From NCBI RefSeq assembly GCF_014655955.1, contig NZ_BNBO01000005.1:1-64000 (forward strand): a DNA stretch of 64,000 nucleotides, in the 5' to 3' direction. The notes under the pieces are model-generated. The model had not been told where the DNA came from, searched no databases, and saw nothing but the letters and a program-made list of their open reading frames with translations. Position numbers and translations under genes: made by a program. Positions 17,232-27,059 of the stretch are shown one piece after another (the first letter of the stretch is position 1; each line of letters begins with the position of its first letter). This DNA is from Kitasatospora indigofera (GTDB taxonomy: Bacteria; Actinomycetota; Actinomycetes; Streptomycetales; Streptomycetaceae).

Positions 17232-17271
17232 GAGCGGGCCCCGCTGGAGAAAACTCCAGCGGGGCCCGCTC
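17232..17271. terminator. 18-bp perfect hairpin after the DUF3052 gene
   Basis: GAGCGGGCCCCGCTGGAG (17232-17249) pairs with its exact complement at 17254-17271 around an AAAA loop. It lies 16 nt past the DUF3052 stop, so it ends that minus-strand transcript. Confidence 0.88.
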
Positions 17272-17287
17272 CAGGCTTCTCCGGCGC

Positions 17288-17725
17288 TCAGCGCTTGCCC
17301 GACTTCGCCGCCTTCGGGGTCGCCAGACGGGTGCCGGCCCAGTCCTTGGCGACCGCCACCGAGCTCGTCTGGGAGAGACCGGCGGTCTTGGCGGCGTCCG
17401 CGATCTCATGGGCCTCGACGTGCCCGTCACGGCCCGTCTTGGGGGTCAGCAGCCACACCAGGCCGCCGTCGGCCAGGTATTCCTGGGCGTCGACGAGGGC
17501 ATCGGTGAGATCCCCGTCCTCCTCGCGGTGCCACAGCAGAACGGCGTCGGCGACGTCGTCGTAGTCCTCGTCGACGAGATCCGTACCGGTGATCTCCTCA
17601 ATGCCTTCGCGGAGATCCTGGTCAGTGTCATCGTCGTACCCGAGCTCCTGGACGATCTGGCCTTCTTCGAAGCCCAGACGGTGCGCCGGGTTGGACTTGT
17701 CCGCGGGGTCCGCGGTCGCGCTCAC
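17288..17725 (-). CDS. DUF3052 domain protein
   Basis: A 145-residue acidic protein with a GTG start at 17725, preceded by CTGGAGG at a proper distance. It shows NPAHRLGFEEGQIVQELGYDD, then DLVDEDYDDVADAVLLWHRE and LVWLLTPKTGRDGHVE, the conserved core of DUF3052. Actinobacterial members are small cytosolic proteins; some have been noticed as partners of other factors, but no enzymatic activity is established. It is transcribed divergently from aceE across a 607-bp intergenic region, an arrangement conserved in Streptomyces. Confidence 0.9.
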   Translation of the reverse strand: MSATADPADKSNPAHRLGFEEGQIVQELGYDDDTDQDLREGIEEITGTDLVDEDYDDVADAVLLWHREEDGDLTDALVDAQEYLADGGLVWLLTPKTGRDGHVEAHEIADAAKTAGLSQTSSVAVAKDWAGTRLATPKAAKSGKR

Positions 17726-18332
17726 GGGAATAACCTCCAGTATTCGGCTCGGCATCCATGCCGAGGCTTGGCCGTAGTCCACACGGGCGCGGCGGTTCGC
17801 GCAAGTACCCGGCCCCCGATCCCACCCAAAGGTTGACGACTTGTGGCAAGACACGCCGCTGGACGTGTCGGTAATCACACCCATTTGCCCATGTCTGCAC
17901 CGGTCGGCCGGGCCGCCCGGGACCCTCGCGGGGGTGGCGGTCGCAGGCACCCGACCGGCGTACACGGGGCGCACGCCTGCCCGAGATACGAACGGCATTC
18001 GGAACCGGTGTACCTGCGGGCGTAGAGTCTCCTGTTGGCCCTCAGCCCGACCGCCCGCCCATCGGACGGAAGGGTGCCTGGAGGCCTGGAGAGCCTGTAC
18101 CCCCGAATCGGGAGTGCAGGCACAGCAGGCACAGCAGGTAAAGGTCGGACCACCTCTTCGTAACTCCCGGGGGTGCGCGAGCCAGGCAACGGAGCCTGCC
18201 GCACACCTCATGACCGGCCCGCCCACCAGGCGGAACGGTTACCCATCGGTAGAGATGACGGCTCTCCGAGTTTCGGTACACGATGGAGGCGGCGCGACAC
18301 ACCTCAGTTTCGACCGACAGTGAAGGAACAGC
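17726..18332. promoter_or_regulatory. 607-bp divergent control region between DUF3052 and aceE
   Basis: No gene is supported. Three 9-bp units GCAGGCACA, GCAGGCACA and GCAGGTAAA lie in tandem at 18116-18142. They are enclosed by arms that can pair with a bulge, ACCCCC-GAATC-GGGAGT (starting 18099) and ACTCCCGGGGGT (18166-18177). Such a structure 150-230 bp upstream of aceE could be a regulator site or a leader RNA structure. A GAAGGA ribosome site precedes the aceE GTG. Confidence 0.5.
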
Positions 18333-21083
18333 GTGGCTTCCGGATCCGATCGCAACCCGATCATCATTGGCGGCCTTCCGAGTCAGGTCCCGGACTTCGA
18401 TCCCGAGGAGACCGCGGAATGGCTGGAGTCGCTTGACGCGGCCATCGACGAGCGGGGGCGCGAGCGTGCCCGTTACTTGATGCTCCGCCTGATCGAGCGC
18501 GCCCGCGAGAAGCGTGTCGCCGTGCCCGAGATGCGCAGCACGGACTACGTCAACACCATCGCGACCAAGGACGAGCCCTTCTTCCCCGGCAACGAGGAGA
18601 TCGAGCGCAAGGTCCTCAACGCGACCCGCTGGAACGCGGCCGTGATGGTCTCCCGGGCCCAGCGCCCGGGTATCGGCGTCGGTGGCCACATCGCCACCTT
18701 CGCCTCGTCCGCGTCGCTGTACGACGTGGGCTTCAACTACTTCTTCCGGGGCAAGGACGCGGACGGCGAGTCCGGCGACCAGATCTTCTTCCAGGGCCAC
18801 GCCTCCCCCGGCATCTACGCCCGCGCCTTCCTCCTGGACCGGCTCACCGAGCAGCAGCTCGACGCCTTCCGCCAGGAGAAGTCGAAGGCGCCGTACGGCC
18901 TGTCCAGCTACCCGCACCCGCGGCTGATGCCGGACTTCTGGGAGTTCCCGACCGTCTCGATGGGCCTCGGCCCGCTCGGTGCGATCTACCAGGCGCGGAT
19001 GAACCGCTACCTGGAGCACCGCGGCATCAAGGACACCTCCGACTCGCACGTGTACGCCTTCCTCGGCGACGGCGAGATGGACGAGCCGGAGTCGCTCGGC
19101 CAGCTGTCGCTGGCGGCGCGCGAGGGCCTGGACAACCTGACCTTCGTCGTCAACTGCAACCTGCAGCGCCTCGACGGCCCGGTCCGCGGCAACGGCAAGA
19201 TCATCCAGGAGCTGGAGTCGCAGTTCCGCGGCGCCGGCTGGAACGTGATCAAGCTCATCTGGGACCGCAGCTGGGACCCGCTGCTCGCCCAGGACCGCGA
19301 CGGCGTCCTGGTCAACAAGCTGAACACCACGGTGGACGGCCAGTTCCAGACCTACGCCACCGAGACCGGCGGCTACATCCGCGACCACTTCTTCGGCGGT
19401 GACCTGCGGCTGCGCAAGATGGTCGAGGACATGACCGACCAGCAGATCCAGCACCTGGGTCGCGGCGGCCACGACCACGCCAAGGTCTACGCGGCGTTCA
19501 AGGCGGCCCGCGAGCACACCGGCCAGCCGACGGTCATCCTCGCCCAGACCGTCAAGGGCTGGACGCTCGGTCCGAACTTCGAGGGCCGCAACGCGACCCA
19601 CCAGATGAAGAAGCTGACGACCGAGGACCTCAAGCGCTTCCGCGACCGGCTGCACCTGCCGATCACGGACAAGCAGCTCGACGAGGGCTACCCGCCCTAC
19701 TACCACCCGGGCAAGGACTCCGAAGAGATCCAGTACATGCACGACCGCCGCAAGGAGCTGGGCGGCTACATGCCGACCCGCAAGGTGCGGCCGCGCAAGC
19801 TGGAGCTCCCGGGCGACGAGGCCTACAAGGCGGTCAAGAAGGGGTCCGGCAACCAGACCATCGCCACCACCATGGCGTTCGTCCGGGTGCTGAAGGACCT
19901 CATGCGGGACAAGGGCATCGGCAACCGGTTCGTGCCGATCGCGCCCGACGAGTACCGCACCTTCGGCATGGACTCGCTCTTCCCGTCGGCGAAGATCTAC
20001 AACCCGCTCGGCCAGACCTACGAGTCGGTCGACCGTGATCTGCTGCTCGCCTACAAGGAGTCCCCGAAGGGCCAGATGCTGCACGACGGCATCTCCGAGG
20101 CGGGTTGCACCGCCTCGCTGATCGCCGCCGGTTCGTCGTACGCGACGCACGGCGAGCCGCTGATCCCGGTGTACGTCTTCTACTCGATGTTCGGGTTCCA
20201 GCGCACCGGCGACCAGTTCTGGCAGATGGCGGACCAGCTGGCCCGCGGCTTCGTGATCGGCGCCACCGCCGGCCGCACCACCCTCACCGGTGAGGGCCTG
20301 CAGCACGCCGACGGCCACTCGCAGCTGCTCGCCTCGACCAACCCGGGCGTCGTCGCGTACGACCCCGCGTACGGCTTCGAGATCGCGCACATCATGCAGG
20401 ACGGCATCCGCCGGATGTACGGCTCCAGCGCCGAGCACCCGCACGGCGAGGACGTCTTCTACTACATCACGGTGTACAACGAGCCGATCAAGATGCCGGC
20501 CGAGCCGGAGAACGTCGACGTCGAGGGCATCCTCAAGGGTCTGCACCGGTACGCCCCGGCGACCGCCGGCCAGATCCCGGCCCAGATCCTCGCCTCCGGC
20601 GTGGCGGTGCCGTGGGCCCTGGAGGCCCAGCGCATCCTCGCCGAGGAGTGGAACGTCAAGGCCGACGTCTGGTCGGCGACCTCCTGGAACGAGCTGCGCC
20701 GCGACGCGGTGGAGACCGAGGAGTTCAACCTGCTGCACCCGGAGGAGCCGCAGCGCGTCCCGTACGTGACGCGCAAGCTCACCGGTGCCGAGGGCCCGTT
20801 CGTCGCCGTGTCCGACTGGATGCGCGCCGTGCCGGACCAGATCTCGCGCTGGGTCCCGGGCCAGTGGCAGTCGCTGGGTGCGGACGGCTTCGGCTTCGCC
20901 GACACCCGTGGTGCCGCGCGCCGCTTCTTCCACATCGACGCCCAGTCGGTGGTCCTGAGCGTGCTCACCGAGCTCGCCAAGCAGGGCAAGGTCGACCGCA
21001 GTGCGCTGAAGGAGGCGATCGACCGCTACCAGCTGCTCGACGTCGCCTCCGCCGACCCGGGCGCCGCCGGCGGCGACGCCTGA
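18333..21083 (+). CDS. aceE: Pyruvate dehydrogenase E1 component, homodimeric type
   Basis: A 916-residue thiamine-diphosphate enzyme that decarboxylates pyruvate and reductively acetylates the lipoyl domain of E2. Visible are the N-terminal [17 protein letters not shown], the active-site [17 protein letters not shown] and [13 protein letters not shown], the ThDP motif GDGEMDEPE followed by the distal [15 protein letters not shown], and the transketolase-like region YESVDRDLL to [17 protein letters not shown]. Length and order match AceE of Gram-negatives and actinomycetes, not the alpha/beta heterodimer. The start is a GTG with GAAGGA 5 nt upstream. It is monocistronic: a terminator follows at once and the photolyase starts 148 bp later. 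Confidence 0.97.
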   Translation: MASGSDRNPIIIGGLPSQVPDFDPEETAEWLESLDAAIDERGRERARYLMLRLIERAREKRVAVPEMRSTDYVNTIATKDEPFFPGNEEIERKVLNATRWNAAVMVSRAQRPGIGVGGHIATFASSASLYDVGFNYFFRGKDADGESGDQIFFQGHASPGIYARAFLLDRLTEQQLDAFRQEKSKAPYGLSSYPHPRLMPDFWEFPTVSMGLGPLGAIYQARMNRYLEHRGIKDTSDSHVYAFLGDGEMDEPESLGQLSLAAREGLDNLTFVVNCNLQRLDGPVRGNGKIIQELESQFRGAGWNVIKLIWDRSWDPLLAQDRDGVLVNKLNTTVDGQFQTYATETGGYIRDHFFGGDLRLRKMVEDMTDQQIQHLGRGGHDHAKVYAAFKAAREHTGQPTVILAQTVKGWTLGPNFEGRNATHQMKKLTTEDLKRFRDRLHLPITDKQLDEGYPPYYHPGKDSEEIQYMHDRRKELGGYMPTRKVRPRKLELPGDEAYKAVKKGSGNQTIATTMAFVRVLKDLMRDKGIGNRFVPIAPDEYRTFGMDSLFPSAKIYNPLGQTYESVDRDLLLAYKESPKGQMLHDGISEAGCTASLIAAGSSYATHGEPLIPVYVFYSMFGFQRTGDQFWQMADQLARGFVIGATAGRTTLTGEGLQHADGHSQLLASTNPGVVAYDPAYGFEIAHIMQDGIRRMYGSSAEHPHGEDVFYYITVYNEPIKMPAEPENVDVEGILKGLHRYAPATAGQIPAQILASGVAVPWALEAQRILAEEWNVKADVWSATSWNELRRDAVETEEFNLLHPEEPQRVPYVTRKLTGAEGPFVAVSDWMRAVPDQISRWVPGQWQSLGADGFGFADTRGAARRFFHIDAQSVVLSVLTELAKQGKVDRSALKEAIDRYQLLDVASADPGAAGGDA

Positions 21084-21109
21084 TCCGGTAGCTCCAACAG
21101 GCCGTACGA

Positions 21110-21140
21110 GGGCCGGACTCCCTTCGGGGGGGTCCGGCCC
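21110..21140 (+). terminator. Hairpin terminator after aceE
   Basis: GGGCCGGAC (21110-21118) pairs with GTCCGGCCC (21132-21140), extended by C-G pairs around a TTCG tetraloop-like centre, 27 nt past the aceE stop. Confidence 0.85.
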
Positions 21141-21231
21141 TTCGGCATGCACCCGCCCGCACTGGTGTTCGCCGGGCGACGGCCGGGCGTGTCGGCCCGG
21201 GCGGCCGGCGCCGCGGCGGTAGCCATGAGGC

Positions 21232-22560
21232 ATGTCCGTCTCCATCGCGCTCTTCACCCAGGACCTCCGGCTGCACGACAACCCCGTGCTCCGGGCCGCC
21301 CTCGCCGACGCCGACGAGGTGGTGCCGCTGTTCGTCCTGGACGACGGCGTGGCCGCCACCGGCTTCGCCGTCCCCAACCGGTCCGCCTTCCTCGCCGGCT
21401 GCCTGGCCGACCTCGACGCCGGCCTGCGCTCCCGGGGCGGGCGGCTGGTGCTGCGGCGCGGCGCGGTGGCCGCCGAGACCGCCCGGCTGGCGGCCGCCAC
21501 CGGCGCGGTGTCGGTGCACGTCGCCGCCGGCGTGAGCGGCTTCGCCCAACGCCGGGAGAGCGCCCTGCGCGAGGCCCTCGGCGGCCGGCTGCGGGTGCAC
21601 GACGCGGTGCTGACCGCCCTGGCCCCCGGCGCCGTCACCCCCGCCGGCAAGGATCACTACGCCGTCTTCACCCCGTACCTGCGGGCCTGGCGGGCCGCCC
21701 AGCGGCGGCACCCGGTGGCCGCGCCGCGCGCCGTACGGGTGCCGGCGGACGTGCCGGACGGCGTACCCGGCGGCGCGCTGCCGGACGTCCGCCCGGACTC
21801 ACCCGGGCTGCCCGCCGGCGGCGAGAGCGCCGGCCGCGCCCGCTGGTCGGCCTGGCAGGTCGACCGGTACGAGGAGGTGCACGACGACCTGGAGGGCGAC
21901 GGCACCTCCCGGCTCTCCCCCTACCTGCACTTCGGCTGCCTCTCGGCCGCCGAACTGGTCGCGCTGGCCGAGCGGCGCGGCGGCCCGGGTGCGGAGGCCT
22001 TCGTCCGGCAGCTGGTCTGGCGCGACTTCCACCACCAGGTGCTCGCCGCCCGCCCGGACGCCGCGCACGCCGACTACCGGCCGCACGACGACCGCTGGCA
22101 CCGGGACGAGGCGGAGCTGGCCGCCTGGAAGGCCGGCCGGACCGGCTACCCGATCGTCGACGCCGGGATGCGCCAGCTCGCCCACGAGGGCTGGATGCAC
22201 AACCGGGCCCGGCTGCTCACCGCCTGCTTCCTCGCCAAGACCCTCTACCTGGACTGGCGGGCGGGCGCGGCGCACTTCCTCTCCCTGCTGGTCGACGGCG
22301 ACGTGGCCAACAACCAGCTGAACTGGCAGTGGGTGGCGGGCACCGGCACCGACACCCGCCCCAACCGGGTGCTCAACCCGCTCACCCAGGCCAAGCGCTT
22401 CGACCCGGACGGGGCGTACGTCCGCCGCTGGGTCCCGGAGCTGGCGCACGTCCCCGGGGCCGCGGTGCACCAGCCCTGGCTGCTCGCCGAACGGCCGGAC
22501 TACCCGGCGCCGCTGGTCGGGCTCGACACCGGCCGGTTCCAGCAGGGCCGCGGCCGGTAG
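21232..22560 (+). CDS. phr: Deoxyribodipyrimidine photolyase (cryptochrome/photolyase family)
   Basis: A 442-residue class I CPD photolyase. The N-terminal Rossmann-like antenna domain starts with ALFTQDLRLHDNPVLRAAL. The FAD-binding domain shows TSRLSPYLHFGCLSA, QLVWRDFHHQVLA, GYPIVDAGMRQLAHEGWMHN and DGDVANNQLNWQWVAGTGTD, which hold the flavin and include Trp residues of the electron-transfer chain. It uses blue light to split cyclobutane pyrimidine dimers. Members like this in Streptomyces probably carry a deazaflavin antenna. It is monocistronic and convergent with the membrane protein downstream. Confidence 0.96.
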   Translation: MSVSIALFTQDLRLHDNPVLRAALADADEVVPLFVLDDGVAATGFAVPNRSAFLAGCLADLDAGLRSRGGRLVLRRGAVAAETARLAAATGAVSVHVAAGVSGFAQRRESALREALGGRLRVHDAVLTALAPGAVTPAGKDHYAVFTPYLRAWRAAQRRHPVAAPRAVRVPADVPDGVPGGALPDVRPDSPGLPAGGESAGRARWSAWQVDRYEEVHDDLEGDGTSRLSPYLHFGCLSAAELVALAERRGGPGAEAFVRQLVWRDFHHQVLAARPDAAHADYRPHDDRWHRDEAELAAWKAGRTGYPIVDAGMRQLAHEGWMHNRARLLTACFLAKTLYLDWRAGAAHFLSLLVDGDVANNQLNWQWVAGTGTDTRPNRVLNPLTQAKRFDPDGAYVRRWVPELAHVPGAAVHQPWLLAERPDYPAPLVGLDTGRFQQGRGR

Positions 22561-22636
22561 CGCGGGCCGGGGCCGGGCCCGGCCGGCGGTGGTCTCCGGG
22601 GCCCGTACGGCGGGGCGGTCTCCGGAGACCGTACGG

Positions 22637-24217
22637 CTAGGCCCGGCCCGGCTGGCGCCGGGCCTGCTCCTGCTCGTGCTCCTGCGCCCCGGCCGGCTCC
22701 TGCCGCGGTGGCGGCAGCGCACCCCCGCCGGCCGCCCCCGGGCGGGGCGCGCAGCAGAGCCCGGCCGCGGCCAGCACCAGGACCAGCCCGGCCGCACAGA
22801 TCGCGAACACCTGGTGCTTGACGCCCTCGACCGCCTCGCCGTACGCGGCGGTGAGGAACTGGACGGCCGTGACGCCGGCCAGGCAGAGCACCGCCGACGC
22901 GAACGCCCGCCGGGCCGGGTGGTGCCGCAGGGCGCGGAGCCGGCCGGCCGCCCCCGCGCCGAGGCCGAGCACCAGCAGCAGCAGGGGGCCGCCGCCCAGC
23001 AGGCGCAGCAGGGTGCCGAAGACCGCCAGCCGGGACTCCTGGGAGCCGGCCGGCTCCCCCGCGCCCACCGGGTACGAGCCCAGGTAGCCGGGCCGGGCGG
23101 CGCCGAAGTCCTCCACCGCCCCGAGCGCGATGCCGGCGGCGACGTCCGGGTGGTGCAGCAGGAACCGGGCGACGGTGGGGTAGGTCATCCGGCCGCGCAC
23201 CCCGGGCCAGCGCGGGTCGTTCTGCGGCGGGTCCGCCGACCACCAGCTGCGACCGGCGTACTGCGCGAAGTCGGCGGGCAGTCCCAGCTCGACGGCGGCG
23301 GCCGCCGGGTCGTCGGCCGCGCCGAGCAGGCCGACGAAGACCACCTCGGTCGGGTTGATCACCTTGAACGGCTCCGGCTGCCACTGGGCGGCGGCCGCCC
23401 CGGTCGCCACGATCAGGGCGGCCGCGCAGCACGGCAGCACCCGCCCCGCCCAGGCCCTGGCCGCCCGCGCCGGGGGGACGTGCGCGAACAGCAGCAGGGC
23501 CGCGAACGGCAACGCCATCGTCACCGCCTGGGTCTTCGAGGCGACCGCCAGCACCGCGCCCGCCGTGAGGACCAGCAGGCCGGCCCGCCGCGCCCGCGGG
23601 GAGCCGCCCAGGTGGGTCGCCCCCGCGGCCGCCAGCAGGATGCCGAGCAGTCCGGCGGTCTCGCTGTAGGGCGAGGCGGCGTAGCCCGCGAAGATGCTGT
23701 CCCCGACCACCAGGAACAGGGCCAGGCAGATCAGCGAGCGCGTGGGCAGGCCGCCGCGGAGCGCGGCCGCGAACACCCCGACGGCCAGGCCGGCCAGCAG
23801 GCAGAAGAGCACCGCCAGCGCCCGGAGGTCGACCTCGCCGGGCAGCCCGAGCCAGTGCCCGAGCGGCCGCGCCAGCCGCAGCAGCACCGCCGCGCTGCTG
23901 CGGTAGCCGCCCGCCGGCTCGCACTCGCCCGGCTGCGCCCGGACGTAGCCGAAGTTGACGTACGCCCACCAGGGGGCGGAGCCCGGGTCGACCTGCACGA
24001 CGCTGTCCAGCGCGCACATCCGCCGCGGGCCGTCGCCGTTGTCGGCCAGGCCGATCGGACCGGGCAGGAAGATCCGCGCGGCCATCAGCGCCGTCGCGGC
24101 GGCTCCGGCTGCGACGGCGAACACCCCGGGCCGCCCGAGGAGCCGGGCCGCGCGGCCCGGCGCCGGCGGGGCGGGAGCGGGCGGCGGGTCCACGACGACG
24201 GCGTGCTGGCTGGTCAT
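22637..24217 (-). CDS. Polytopic GT-C-like membrane protein (possible WsfD-type hexosyltransferase)
   Basis: A 526-residue integral membrane protein with about ten hydrophobic segments. After the first segment is a conserved-looking extracytoplasmic loop, GLADNGDGPRRMCAL, whose acidic residues fit the catalytic loop position of GT-C glycosyltransferases; a long outer loop (WWSADPPQNDPRWPGVRGRM) and YSETAGLLGILLA, KTQAVTMALPF follow. I recall close relatives labelled glycan biosynthesis hexose transferase WsfD. A polyprenyl-phosphate-sugar dependent role is inferred only. The ATG at 24217 is chosen; the open frame continuing through the MFS gene is read-through. The C-terminus is a charged tail. 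Confidence 0.6.
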   Translation of the reverse strand: MTSQHAVVVDPPPAPAPPAPGRAARLLGRPGVFAVAAGAAATALMAARIFLPGPIGLADNGDGPRRMCALDSVVQVDPGSAPWWAYVNFGYVRAQPGECEPAGGYRSSAAVLLRLARPLGHWLGLPGEVDLRALAVLFCLLAGLAVGVFAAALRGGLPTRSLICLALFLVVGDSIFAGYAASPYSETAGLLGILLAAAGATHLGGSPRARRAGLLVLTAGAVLAVASKTQAVTMALPFAALLLFAHVPPARAARAWAGRVLPCCAAALIVATGAAAAQWQPEPFKVINPTEVVFVGLLGAADDPAAAAVELGLPADFAQYAGRSWWSADPPQNDPRWPGVRGRMTYPTVARFLLHHPDVAAGIALGAVEDFGAARPGYLGSYPVGAGEPAGSQESRLAVFGTLLRLLGGGPLLLLVLGLGAGAAGRLRALRHHPARRAFASAVLCLAGVTAVQFLTAAYGEAVEGVKHQVFAICAAGLVLVLAAAGLCCAPRPGAAGGGALPPPRQEPAGAQEHEQEQARRQPGRA

Positions 24218-24359
24218 GCGGACAGCCCACCGCGCACCCGGGCGGCGGGCAAGGCGCCACACCCTCGGCGGCCGGGTGATTCCGCCGGCCCGCCCGCACC
24301 GGGGCGGGCCGGCGGCACCGGCGCGGGTCCGTCCCCCCGGCCGGGCCGGCCGACGGCGA

Positions 24360-24390
24360 GGCCCCTGCCGCCGGGAGGACGTCAGGGGCC
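24360..24390. terminator. Possible terminator after the MFS gene
   Basis: GGCCCCTG (24360-24367) pairs with CAGGGGCC (24383-24390) across a 15-nt loop, 57 nt past the MFS stop on the minus strand. The stem is short for this genome, so this is tentative. Confidence 0.45.
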
Positions 24391-24447
24391 GGGTGCCGGG
24401 GCCACGGATCGAGGCCCGCGGGATCAGCGGGACCGGCCGGGCCGGAC

Positions 24448-26055
24448 TCAGATGTGCACGGCCGGGCCGGTGTCGGTGGTGCCGCGCCGGGTCAGCAGGC
24501 CGAGCAGGGCCGCCACGAAGGCCACCACGGCGGCGACCGCGAAGGCCAGCGACATCCCGCTGACGAAGGAGTCGTGGACGGCCGTCGCCATCGCGTCCAC
24601 CACCTGCTGCGGGGTGCCCGGGGCGGGCGGCGGCGCGATGCCCAGCTGGGCGGCCTGCTCCAGGCCCTGGGCCTGGGCGCCCTCGACCGGCGGCAGCCCG
24701 GCCGCGGCCCAGTTGCCCGGCAGCACGTCGGTGACCTTGGCGGCCATCAGCGCGCCCAGCACGGCGGTGCCGAGGCTGCCGCCGACCTGCATCGCGGCCT
24801 GCTGGAGGCCGCCCGCCACGCCGGACAGCTCCAGCGGGGCGTTGCCGACGATCACCTCGGTGGCGCCGACCAGGACGGGGCTGATGCCCAGGCCCATCAG
24901 CACGAACCAGAGCGACATCACGCCGCTGCCGGAGCCGGCGTCCAGGGTGGACATGCCGTACATCGCGACGGAGGTGAGCACCATGCCGACCACGATCGGG
25001 ATCCGCGGGCCGACCCGGCCGATCGCGGCGCCCGCGGCGGGGGCGCCGACGATCATCATGCCGGTCATCGGGAGCAGGTGGACACCGGCGTCGACCGGCG
25101 ACATCCCGTGCACGTTCTGCAGGTAGAAGGTCACGAAGAAGATCGCGCCGAAGAACGAGAACGCCATAAGGATCATCAGCAGGGTGCCCGCCGACAGCGG
25201 CACCGAGCGGAACAGGCTGAGCGGGATCAGCGGCTCGCGGGCGACCCGCTGCCAGAGCGCGAAGGCCACCAGCGCGAGCACCGCGCCGCCGAGGAAGAGC
25301 AGCGTGCTGGTGTCGCCCCAGCCCCAGCTCGGGGCCTTGATGATGCCCCAGACCAGCATGAACATCGCGGCCGAGAGCAGCAGGATGCCGGGGATGTCGA
25401 AGGACTTGGCGGCGTTCTCGGCCCGGACGTCCTTGAGCACCCAGATGCCGAGCAGCAGCGCCAGCAGGCCGACCGGGATGTTGATGAAGAACACCGACTG
25501 CCAGGAGACGTGCTCGACCAGCAGGCCGCCGACGATCGGTCCGGCGGCGGTGGAGGCGCCGATCACGCCGGCCCAGATGCCGATCGCCATGTTGAGCTTC
25601 TCGACCGGGAAGGCCCCCCGCAGCAGGCCGAGCGCGGCGGGCTGCAGCAGCGCGCCGAACAGGCCCTGGAGGACGCGGAAGGCGATCACCGTCTGGATGT
25701 TGCCGGCGAAGCCGATCGCGGCCGAGGAGGCGGCGAAGCCGACCGCGCCGACCAGGAAGGTCGACTTGTGGCCGAACCGGTCGCCGATCTTGCCGGCGGT
25801 GATCAGGAAGACCGCGAGGGCCAGCAGGTAGCCGCTGGTCACCCACTGGATGTCGGCCGGCGAGGCCTTGAGGTCGTTCTGGATCGCCGGGTTGGCGATC
25901 GCCACGATGGTGCCGTCCAGGGCGACCATCATGACGCCGACGGCGACGGTGAGCAGGGTCAGCCAGGGGTGGCCCTGCAGGCGCCTCCCCGCCGGGGCGG
26001 ACCTGCCCGGCGGCGGGGCGTCCGCCTTCGCGTTCTTGACGACGGACTGGCTCAT
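24448..26055 (-). CDS. DHA2-family (EmrB/QacA) MFS drug exporter
   Basis: A 535-residue major facilitator with about 14 predicted membrane helices. Motif A is seen as GKIGDRFGHKSTFLVG between helices 2 and 3, motif B-like RVLQGLFGALLQPAALG in helix 4, and the antiporter motif C-like GWAGVIGASTAAGPIVGGLL (here IWAGVIGASTAAGPIVGG) in helix 5. It should extrude hydrophobic drugs or antibiotics in exchange for protons. The ATG at 26055 follows GGAGGGCCGTCAG; upstream in-frame codons are not needed. The divergent TetR gene and two palindromes between them indicate local repression lifted by the substrate. Confidence 0.93.
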   Translation of the reverse strand: MSQSVVKNAKADAPPPGRSAPAGRRLQGHPWLTLLTVAVGVMMVALDGTIVAIANPAIQNDLKASPADIQWVTSGYLLALAVFLITAGKIGDRFGHKSTFLVGAVGFAASSAAIGFAGNIQTVIAFRVLQGLFGALLQPAALGLLRGAFPVEKLNMAIGIWAGVIGASTAAGPIVGGLLVEHVSWQSVFFINIPVGLLALLLGIWVLKDVRAENAAKSFDIPGILLLSAAMFMLVWGIIKAPSWGWGDTSTLLFLGGAVLALVAFALWQRVAREPLIPLSLFRSVPLSAGTLLMILMAFSFFGAIFFVTFYLQNVHGMSPVDAGVHLLPMTGMMIVGAPAAGAAIGRVGPRIPIVVGMVLTSVAMYGMSTLDAGSGSGVMSLWFVLMGLGISPVLVGATEVIVGNAPLELSGVAGGLQQAAMQVGGSLGTAVLGALMAAKVTDVLPGNWAAAGLPPVEGAQAQGLEQAAQLGIAPPPAPGTPQQVVDAMATAVHDSFVSGMSLAFAVAAVVAFVAALLGLLTRRGTTDTGPAVHI

Positions 26056-26163
26056 CTGACGGCCCTCCGGGGGGCGTTGACGACACGGAACGTTGGCGTG
26101 GCGCCGCGGGCCCACCCGTCCCCACGAGTACTGCGGCCCGGCGGACGCCACCCCCGGGAGATT

Positions 26164-26221
26164 ATGTCAGCTCCTGACATTCGGCAAACCCTGTCTTCTG
26201 CCTATGGCTGACATTTGTCAG
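26164..26221. promoter_or_regulatory. Two palindromic operators between the MFS exporter and tetR
   Basis: ATGTCAG-CTC-CTGACAT spans 26164-26180 and CTGACA-TT-TGTCAG spans 26208-26221. Both are perfect inverted repeats with the same half-site TGTCAG, in opposite arrangement, 43 bp apart at their centres. They lie between the divergent starts at 26055 and 26274 and are the obvious binding sites of the TetR protein. Confidence 0.8.
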
Positions 26222-26273
26222 AGCGCTATCGTTGGCCCTGACCCCCGCCGCCCGCAGTCGGAAGGCCCCCGCC

Positions 26274-26948
26274 ATGGCCGCGCAGCTCACGACCCCCGCC
26301 ACCGACCCGGCCGCCCGGGTCGTCGGCCTGCGCGAACGCAAGAAGCAGCGCACCAGGGACGCCCTGGTCGAGGCCGCCCACCGGCTCTTCCTCCAGCAGG
26401 GCTTCGGGCACACCACGGTCGACGAGATCGCCGCCGCCGTGGACGTCTCGCAGCGCACCTTCTTCCGCTACTTCGCCAACAAGGACGAGGTCGCCCTCGC
26501 CGTGATGGCCGACGCCGAGGACTACTTCATCGAGTGCCTGCGCGGCCGCCCAGCCGGCGAGAGCCCGCTCCAGGCGCTGCGCGCCTCGATCGTCCAGTGC
26601 TGGCGCGACCTGGCCAGCAGCCGGCACGACGGGCCGAGCGGGGTGACCGCCGCACTGGAACTCATGCAGATGATCGAGGACACCCCCACGCTGCTCGCCG
26701 CCCACCTGCGCCGGATCACCGAGCAGGAGCAGGTGGTGGCCGGCCTGCTCGCCGCCCGCGAGGGCCTGGACCCGGCCGTCGACCTGCGCCCCAAGGTGAT
26801 GGCGGCGGTCTTCGGCGGGGTCCTGCGCTCGGCGCACCTGGCGTGGTCCGCCCAGCCCGAGGACAGCGGGCCGGACGGCATGATCGAGCTGATCGAACGC
26901 CACTTCGACCAGCTCGGGCCGGCCCTGGCGGGCGACTGGCGGTCCTGA
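26274..26948 (+). CDS. TetR-family repressor of the adjacent MFS exporter
   Basis: A 224-residue TetR regulator. The N-terminal DNA-binding domain is RKKQRTRDALVEAAHRLFLQ with helix-turn-helix HTTVDEIAAAVDVSQRTFFR (about residues 45-65), and the C-terminal helical domain matches the MftR/AcrR-like group (ESPLQALRASIV...). It probably represses itself and the exporter from the paired TGTCAG palindromes. The ATG at 26274 was chosen; the TTG at 26232 would add 14 residues and place the start closer to the operators. Confidence 0.9.
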   Translation: MAAQLTTPATDPAARVVGLRERKKQRTRDALVEAAHRLFLQQGFGHTTVDEIAAAVDVSQRTFFRYFANKDEVALAVMADAEDYFIECLRGRPAGESPLQALRASIVQCWRDLASSRHDGPSGVTAALELMQMIEDTPTLLAAHLRRITEQEQVVAGLLAAREGLDPAVDLRPKVMAAVFGGVLRSAHLAWSAQPEDSGPDGMIELIERHFDQLGPALAGDWRS

Positions 26949-27059
26949 CCCGCGGTCGCGCCTGCTCCCGGCCGGCCGGGTGTCATACCCCGGTATCACC
27001 CGCGGGACAGGCCCCCGGTCGGACGCCCGCCGCCCGCCCGGCTCCTAGGCTTGGGCGGC

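Noticed and set aside
18042..21650. A 1202-codon open frame antisense to aceE
   Set aside because: It mirrors the codon bias of aceE in a high-GC genome; aceE itself has complete family motifs, and the antisense translation has none.
22637..26125. A single 1162-codon minus-strand frame covering both the GT-C-like protein and the MFS exporter
   Set aside because: The exporter is encoded in a different frame with full motifs; the long frame is a chance read-through into the GT-C-like gene, which has its own ATG at 24217.
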